NCBI GenBank assembly: GCA_907165065.1
Contig: OU015532.1
Location: 33,765,339 to 33,829,338 of the forward strand
Origin: Caprimulgus europaeus
Taxonomy: Eukaryota; Chordata; Aves; Caprimulgiformes; Caprimulgidae
Direction: 5' to 3'
Length of the DNA: 64,000 nucleotides
Shown here piece after piece: positions 59,190-64,000 of the stretch (the first letter of the stretch is position 1; the number at the start of each line of letters is the position of its first letter). Position numbers and translations under genes: made by a program. The notes under the pieces are model-generated. The model made no database searches and was not told the origin of the DNA. It saw nothing but the letters and a program-made list of their open reading frames with translations.

Positions 59190-59519
59190 ATAAATACACC
59201 CTACTCTGCGTTTTCTCTCTCCTAATCTCGCAGCATCTGACAGGCGCTTTAATCAAAGGAGTTTGCACCGTTTCTTTCTTCATGGAGCTAATTTAAGGAA
59301 TTTTAAACACGCTTCGGACAAAACCAGGCGATAGGGGCCTATTTCTGATCTCACGGCCCGGGGACCAAGTCTCCTGCGGCTCGAGGAATTAACCCCGTGT
59401 AAATGGGTTCAGGATCAGCCTCATGATGGGGATTTTATTTGGCAGTAGGCTGGAAAGACAAAATATTCTGAGGGGAAAAGGAAAAAAAAAAGGGGCAAAA
59501 AAAAAAAAAAAAGCCCCTG

Positions 59520-59800
59520 GCAGTCCTATTTCGGCTTCCACTTACGCCCCGGCGGTGGGGCGGACAGTTCCCCCCTCTTCACCCCGCCCGGGGGTCTCCG
59601 GCCCCGGGCAGCGACCCCCGCGCCCCCTGCCCCACCCCGCGGAGCCGCCTGAGAGGGGAGTGGGACTTCGGCAAAGAAGGGCTCCTCAGGGGAGACGGTG
59701 CTCCGCTCCTGCGTATAAACCGCCCCGACAACCGGTCCTGCGCCCCGGGGAAGCGCAGCCGGGCAGAATGAGCTGCCGGGGCTAGAGGAGCTGCGGGCGG
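59520..59800. promoter_or_regulatory. CpG-island-like block E
   Basis: A compact CpG-rich and C-rich patch follows two A-runs near 59.48-59.51 kb. It contains GC-box-like CCCCGCCC. No exon was recognised; the frame across it is Pro/Arg-rich and compositional. Confidence 0.65.
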
Positions 59801-60703
59801 TCCGACATGGAGTGGGGAGGGCAGGAGGACCAGCCCCCCATCCCCTTTACATCAGTTTGTCTTGCAGTTATTCAAAACGATTAAGTTTTCTGAAGAAGGC
59901 CCTTTAGAGAGAGAACAAAACCAGCAACAACCTTTTCCCCCAAAACCAACACGAATATCAACCTGTCCACTGGCAGGGCTTCGCAGCTTAGAGGCATTAC
60001 AATAAAATTTACGGCGTCCTTAACAACTCCCAAGTAAAAGCATTAAAATTCCCTTTAATTGAGAAAACATTGATTTTTAACTCTGGAAAGAACGAACCCG
60101 TAATTTAATTGCAAACTTTCACCGCCAGAGCAGCATCTCAGGGAGGCCACATTCCATCTTTAATAGAGCCACTTTATGAAGTGAGAAAAACAAAGAAAAC
60201 CTGACAAACAGAGAGAGAGTTGCAATTGCGAAAGAAAAGTTATTAGCCTTCCCTTTCCCCCTTCGCAGCTCCAAACTATCGAACTCTTCCCTCTCCTTTC
60301 ACCCCCTACCCCCCGGTAACAAAACACAAGTGTAAAAGCAAAGGATTTGGGATCCAGGGGAGAAGCAGTAGTTCGTATTTTAAATAACGGTTTGCTTTTA
60401 CCAGGAAAGCAGTGATGCCAAGAGGTTTAAGGGAACGTTTTCACAAAATGGTAGCCTCTTTTAAAAAGGAACCTAGTTGGATAAAATTTTCTTACTTTAT
60501 CTTGTTCGTTTAAAAAAAGAAAAAAAAAAGCTAAAGGGAAAGGAAAGGGAAATCCCACCCTTGCTTTCTATCTTATTTCTGTATCGGGTTTTGGTATTAT
60601 AGGAGAGTAAAGAAGTTTTTGTTTGGTGGTTTTTCATTGATCAGTCACTCTGAGCTAATGTAATTATCCTCATCAATAGAAGGCTGCAGAGAGAATCATT
60701 ATG

Positions 60704-60730
60704 TGGGTGACATTGATAAATGATCACCCA
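60704..60730. repeat. Imperfect palindrome (11-bp stem, one bulge)
   Basis: TGGGTGACATT (60704-60714) pairs with AATGATCACCCA (60719-60730) except for one extra T, around the loop GATA. Each arm offers a related half-site (TGGGTGA), so a dimeric factor could bind. Confidence 0.75.
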
Positions 60731-61195
60731 AGAGCTGCCTTTTCTCTTGGGCACCCCCACATATGACCCTCCCACATACACAAGGTAGCCATAGAAACAC
60801 CTTGAGCTCCTCAAACACTGCTGCAAATGGGAGAACACAGAGAAAGCCAGAGAAACCCAACTTCACACACTTTCTGTCCCCGCTGAAGCCTCCTTCCCAC
60901 AGCACGGAGCCACCGAGCTGGGCTCCGCTCCGCGCCCGCGCAGCCCCGGCCCCGCTCCCCCTCACAGCACCGCATTAAGGATTTTGGGAGGAGGAGGGTG
61001 TTTTGGGGCTTGGGTTGTTTTTTTTTTCTCTCTCTCTCCTCTTTCTTTTCGTTCTCTGGAAGAGTTAAGCAGTGAGGCTGGACGCACCAGAGGGATGTAC
61101 TGCTCTTTCTCTGCGCATTGTGGAAACCCCCAGTTTGCAATTAGCTCTTGGAGATGCGCACCTACAACATCCCTCCCTCCCCAGTAATGGGGAGA

Positions 61196-61249
61196 AAATG
61201 GTTAGAAGCCAGTTAGACCATTCTTACAAAATGGTTAAATCCCAGTTAT
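61196..61249. repeat. Pair of 21-bp direct repeats with MYB-like sites
   Basis: AAAATGGTTAGAAGCCAGTTA (61196-61216) recurs with three differences at 61229-61249. Each copy ends in CCAGTTA, whose complement TAACTGG fits the MYB consensus YAACKG. The 33-bp offset is about three helical turns. Confidence 0.7.
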
Positions 61250-61479
61250 TAGTAGCGATTTTTTTTTCAGTCACAGGACGATACGAGAAGATTCTGCATT
61301 GCTTTCTAAGGGAAAGATTATTTTTTTTCCCGGCCGCAGACCCCCTTTTTATGTAAGCAGATTCTAAATATTGAGAGCAGTAATTGATTCATAATGATCC
61401 ATAAATCGATGCGAGGAAGGGGCCGAGGGTGTTTATTTATTTTATTCCTAAAGCTGCAAGCAAAGTAGCTTTGACACCG

Positions 61480-62370
61480 TGTGGGGATGAAGGGGAGGAG
61501 TTGCTCGGCTGTGCGGGGTCATCCATCATCACTGTCGCAGAGACTCTGCCCAGAGGAGCAACCTCCCTTCTGTCTGTCTCTTTCTCGCCACCAAAAACTA
61601 TTAATATGAAAATCCGCCTGCAAACCTTTCCCCCGCCCGCCCGCCCCCGATCTCGCCCGGTCCTTGTCAGCGCGGGGACGGGGCTGCCCCAGCGCGGGAG
61701 TGGGCTCCCGCCTCTACTGCGCCCTCGGGCTGCATTATTCCTAAAGGGCTGCCAGGGGGTTAAAAAGCCGGTCCCCTTTCCTCCCGACTGAACCCGGGGA
61801 CGTGGCGGGGGCACCCGCGGGGCGGAGACACCTTCCCGCACAGCGGGGCCCGCTCCCGCCCCTCCACGCAGGGCGGGGACGCGGCCGCGCGTGGGGAAAG
61901 GATTTGGGGATTTTCCTCCCAGGACACGCACCGCGGGTGTCGTGAGGCCAGCGGCTGCGGATCGGCCCCGGCGGAGGGGCCGCCGGGGACCCTCACCCCG
62001 CCCGGGAGCTGCCGCGGCGATGGGCTAACGCGCCGGCGGCCCCGGCCGGGACGCGGCTCCAGCTTCGCCCCCGCCGCTCCCCTTCCCCTGCCCGGCCCGG
62101 CCCCCCGGCCCTCGCAAACCTGGTCTGGGGCAAGTTTCTCTCCCTCGTTCTCTCCGCGGCCACGAGTGAAAGGGGGGAGCGCCCGACTCCCCCCGGCTTC
62201 TCCTCCTGGTGCCGGCAGTGCCCGCGGGCCGCGGCGGGCCGGGCTCGGGCGGAGGTGCGCTCCCCTCCTCTCTTCGTCTTAACGACAGCAAAATCTGGAA
62301 GAAAAATCCCTCGTTTGTGGTGACTATAACTCCCGGCCCAGACCCGCTCGGAGAAATGGAAAATTTGGAT
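61480..62370. promoter_or_regulatory. CpG-island-like block F
   Basis: The last and second strongest CpG-rich block, densest at 61620-62250, with many GC boxes. Open frames on both strands overlap one another and show only low-complexity Arg/Gly/Pro/Ala content. An AATAAA followed by GT/T-rich sequence lies just outside at 62391 and could end a plus-strand transcript, but this is weak. Confidence 0.8.
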
Positions 62371-64000
62371 TATAAACATGTGTGTGTGTAAATAAAAGGT
62401 GTTTCTTCTGTTACCCTTCGTTTCCCGCAGCATAAGCAATTTTTATTCAGACTCGCGTATTTTCTTTAACACTATACCGCTGTCAAAACATTATTCCCGT
62501 TTTGGTTGCTTTTGACAGCTGAGCAGTTCTTAAAAATACCAAAATCGGAACCTTCCATGCTAAACAGTAAATCTCAGATGGAGAAATCTCTGCACGTTAT
62601 TGTACCTTGGATTCCAGCAACACATCTCACGGAGAGCACAGACCGAAAAGGGGGGGCGGGGGGGGAGGGGGCGGAGAAAGAAAATAAAATACAACACAGC
62701 AATGCAAATATTTAGTTCATTATAAAAAACAATAATGTACTACAGATAAATTCTTCCCCGTCCTTCTACCAGTGAGAGGACATTTTCTGACATTTCTCCT
62801 CAAATTGTAAAGAAAAGATCTGTAAGGATATAAAGTACTAATTAAAACAAACAAAAGTAAAAGCCTCCCTTTTCAAGTGCTAACACAAACAATCTTGCCT
62901 TCGGATTTTCCACATCCACACTAATCAGAGAATTTGGAAATGGGAAGCAGGGGTGTGCTCTTCTTACGCGACTGAAGGGTCGGTTTGACTTGACCCAAGA
63001 CAGAGAGTATCCCAGCCAAGTGGGGAACCATCGTCCCTTAAATTTCATACCAGTGCCTGAAAAAGACACCCACAAAGCAGGACCCCATTGCTAAATAAAT
63101 CCTCATACCCATTCTACTGGCATCCTCCCTTCTGTCACCAGCAGTGTGGGTCCACTTACCCAGTTCAGAAATTAAACATTAACTACGAGGCTGAGCCTCT
63201 TTCCACATTCCAAAGGTAAAAGTTGTCAGTTGAAGTTTTTAATAACACCCTGGCCAGCTGGAATGACGAGGAGGAGGAAGGAGGAGAAGGGTTACAAATT
63301 TACAGATGTTGAAGTTGGTAAGGTTTGTTTCCTAGAAAGTTAAGATGATTACAAGCCCTTTCCCGCTCCCCTCCTCCCAGAAATAAAGCCAGAACTTTTC
63401 CCCACTCTCTGGGCCCCATCCTGCTCTCACCGACTCGGTAGTGCCACCGAGGGCAGCGAAAAGTGGCTGCTCCTAGCAATGCTGAGGCTTCCCCATTCAA
63501 AATCTCCTTTGGTTGCTTTAGAACGCCACAAGCTTTTGTTTAAGTAAAACCAAACCCTCACCCATGATCCTGCACCAGCTATTTACATACAAAACGTCAA
63601 ATTAACATTTCCCTTCATTAGCTGATGGTCTTTTTTTTTTCTTTTTTTTTTTCTTCTGAAAACAACTGAAGACAATAAGAGAAATAAAACCATCTCGAAA
63701 GCTAGATTAGGAAATCCTCACACAGGTAAAACTCTCAAAAACCCTCTGCTTTTCTCCTAAAACTTCCAAACCTGCTCCTGTGTTACAGCCCTTCTTCACC
63801 CCTTGAGCTAAACAGCCAGTGTTAAGGTCTGTGGCGGTTCTGGATGCACAACCACATCCACTTCACACGGGTGGGCTTACAGGGTTAATATCTGGGCCTA
63901 CACGACTCAAACTCCGCTTCTACACTATCAGCAGACACTACAGATATTAGACACAGCTCTCTGAAATGCAAGCTGCTGAGAAACTATTTCAGATTTTGTT
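62371..64000. other. Right flank, no gene recognised
   Basis: After block F the sequence returns to moderate AT content. A TALE-type TGACAG followed by CT lies at 62513. A strong G-run is at 62650, and T-runs occur near 63.63 kb. I looked on the minus strand for MEIS2 C-terminal or homeodomain coding sequence and found none. Confidence 0.55.
62650..62674 (+). other. G-quadruplex-forming G-run
   Basis: G7, G8, G5 and G2 are separated by single bases (C, A, C). Four G-triplets can be drawn from the first three runs, so a quadruplex is plausible. Confidence 0.8.

Larger units (their letters stand above)
59841..61479. promoter_or_regulatory. Candidate conserved non-coding elements
   Basis: AT-rich DNA with a small CpG patch near 60.90-60.97 kb. 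Three parts look enhancer-like: about 60080-60240, 60640-60740 with an imperfect palindrome, and 61360-61420 with TAATTGATTCAT and ATAAATCGAT Hox/PBX-like sites. There is no gene. Sequence conservation must be tested before these are accepted. Confidence 0.4.

Noticed and set aside
52681..62518. Enrichment of TGACAG (TALE/MEIS) sites in the CpG cluster
   Set aside because: I count about seven occurrences on both strands in 10 kb, while roughly five are expected for any hexamer, so there is no real enrichment.
63445..63460. Second CTCF-like site (CCACCGAGGGCAG)
   Set aside because: Its alignment to the CTCF core needs a one-base deletion and a mismatch, so it is not a credible site.
62371..64000. 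MEIS2 terminal exon on the minus strand
   Set aside because: I looked for the homeodomain and for the conserved C-terminal coding sequence on the minus strand and found no match in the window.

Overview
This window looks like nuclear DNA from a bird. It is AT-rich, gene-poor and CpG-depleted over most of its length, with intron-type splice signals. It carries the 3' end of a CR1 LINE and two solo LTRs of the family whose ends read TGTCCTG...CA, which I recognise from neoavian and especially passerine genomes. A 1.28-kb GAAA microsatellite suggests a long-read assembly.

The only protein-coding sequence I can support is one exon at 10719-10854 (+). It encodes the C-terminus of CDIN1 (C15orf41, the Codanin-1-interacting nuclease). 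It has a good splice acceptor, an in-frame stop, and a probable poly(A) signal about 1 kb downstream. Positions 1-10718 are therefore inferred to be the terminal CDIN1 intron. In vertebrates I know CDIN1 to be followed by MEIS2 in convergent orientation, so the rest of the window is probably the CDIN1-MEIS2 intergenic region. No MEIS2 exon was recognised here.

Layout: 1-10.7 kb is CDIN1 intron with a sense CR1 fragment. 10.7-11.9 kb is the terminal exon and 3' UTR. 11.9-52.3 kb is a gene desert with two same-orientation solo LTRs (20.1-20.7 and 44.6-45.3 kb), the GAAA array (22.7-24.0 kb), small microsatellites and a G-quadruplex motif. From 52.3 to 62.4 kb the composition changes sharply. 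Five CpG-island-like blocks alternate with AT-rich, homeobox-motif-bearing segments that look like conserved non-coding elements. This part holds a full-consensus CTCF site, CRE and AP-1 sites, Z-DNA and quadruplex sequence, and hairpins, but no recognisable coding exon. From 62.4 to 64 kb the sequence is again ordinary.

The long open frames in the GAAA array and in the CpG-rich blocks are artefacts of composition. The most interesting part is the orphan CpG-island cluster at 52-62 kb: either the promoter region of an undescribed transcript or part of the MEIS2 regulatory landscape.
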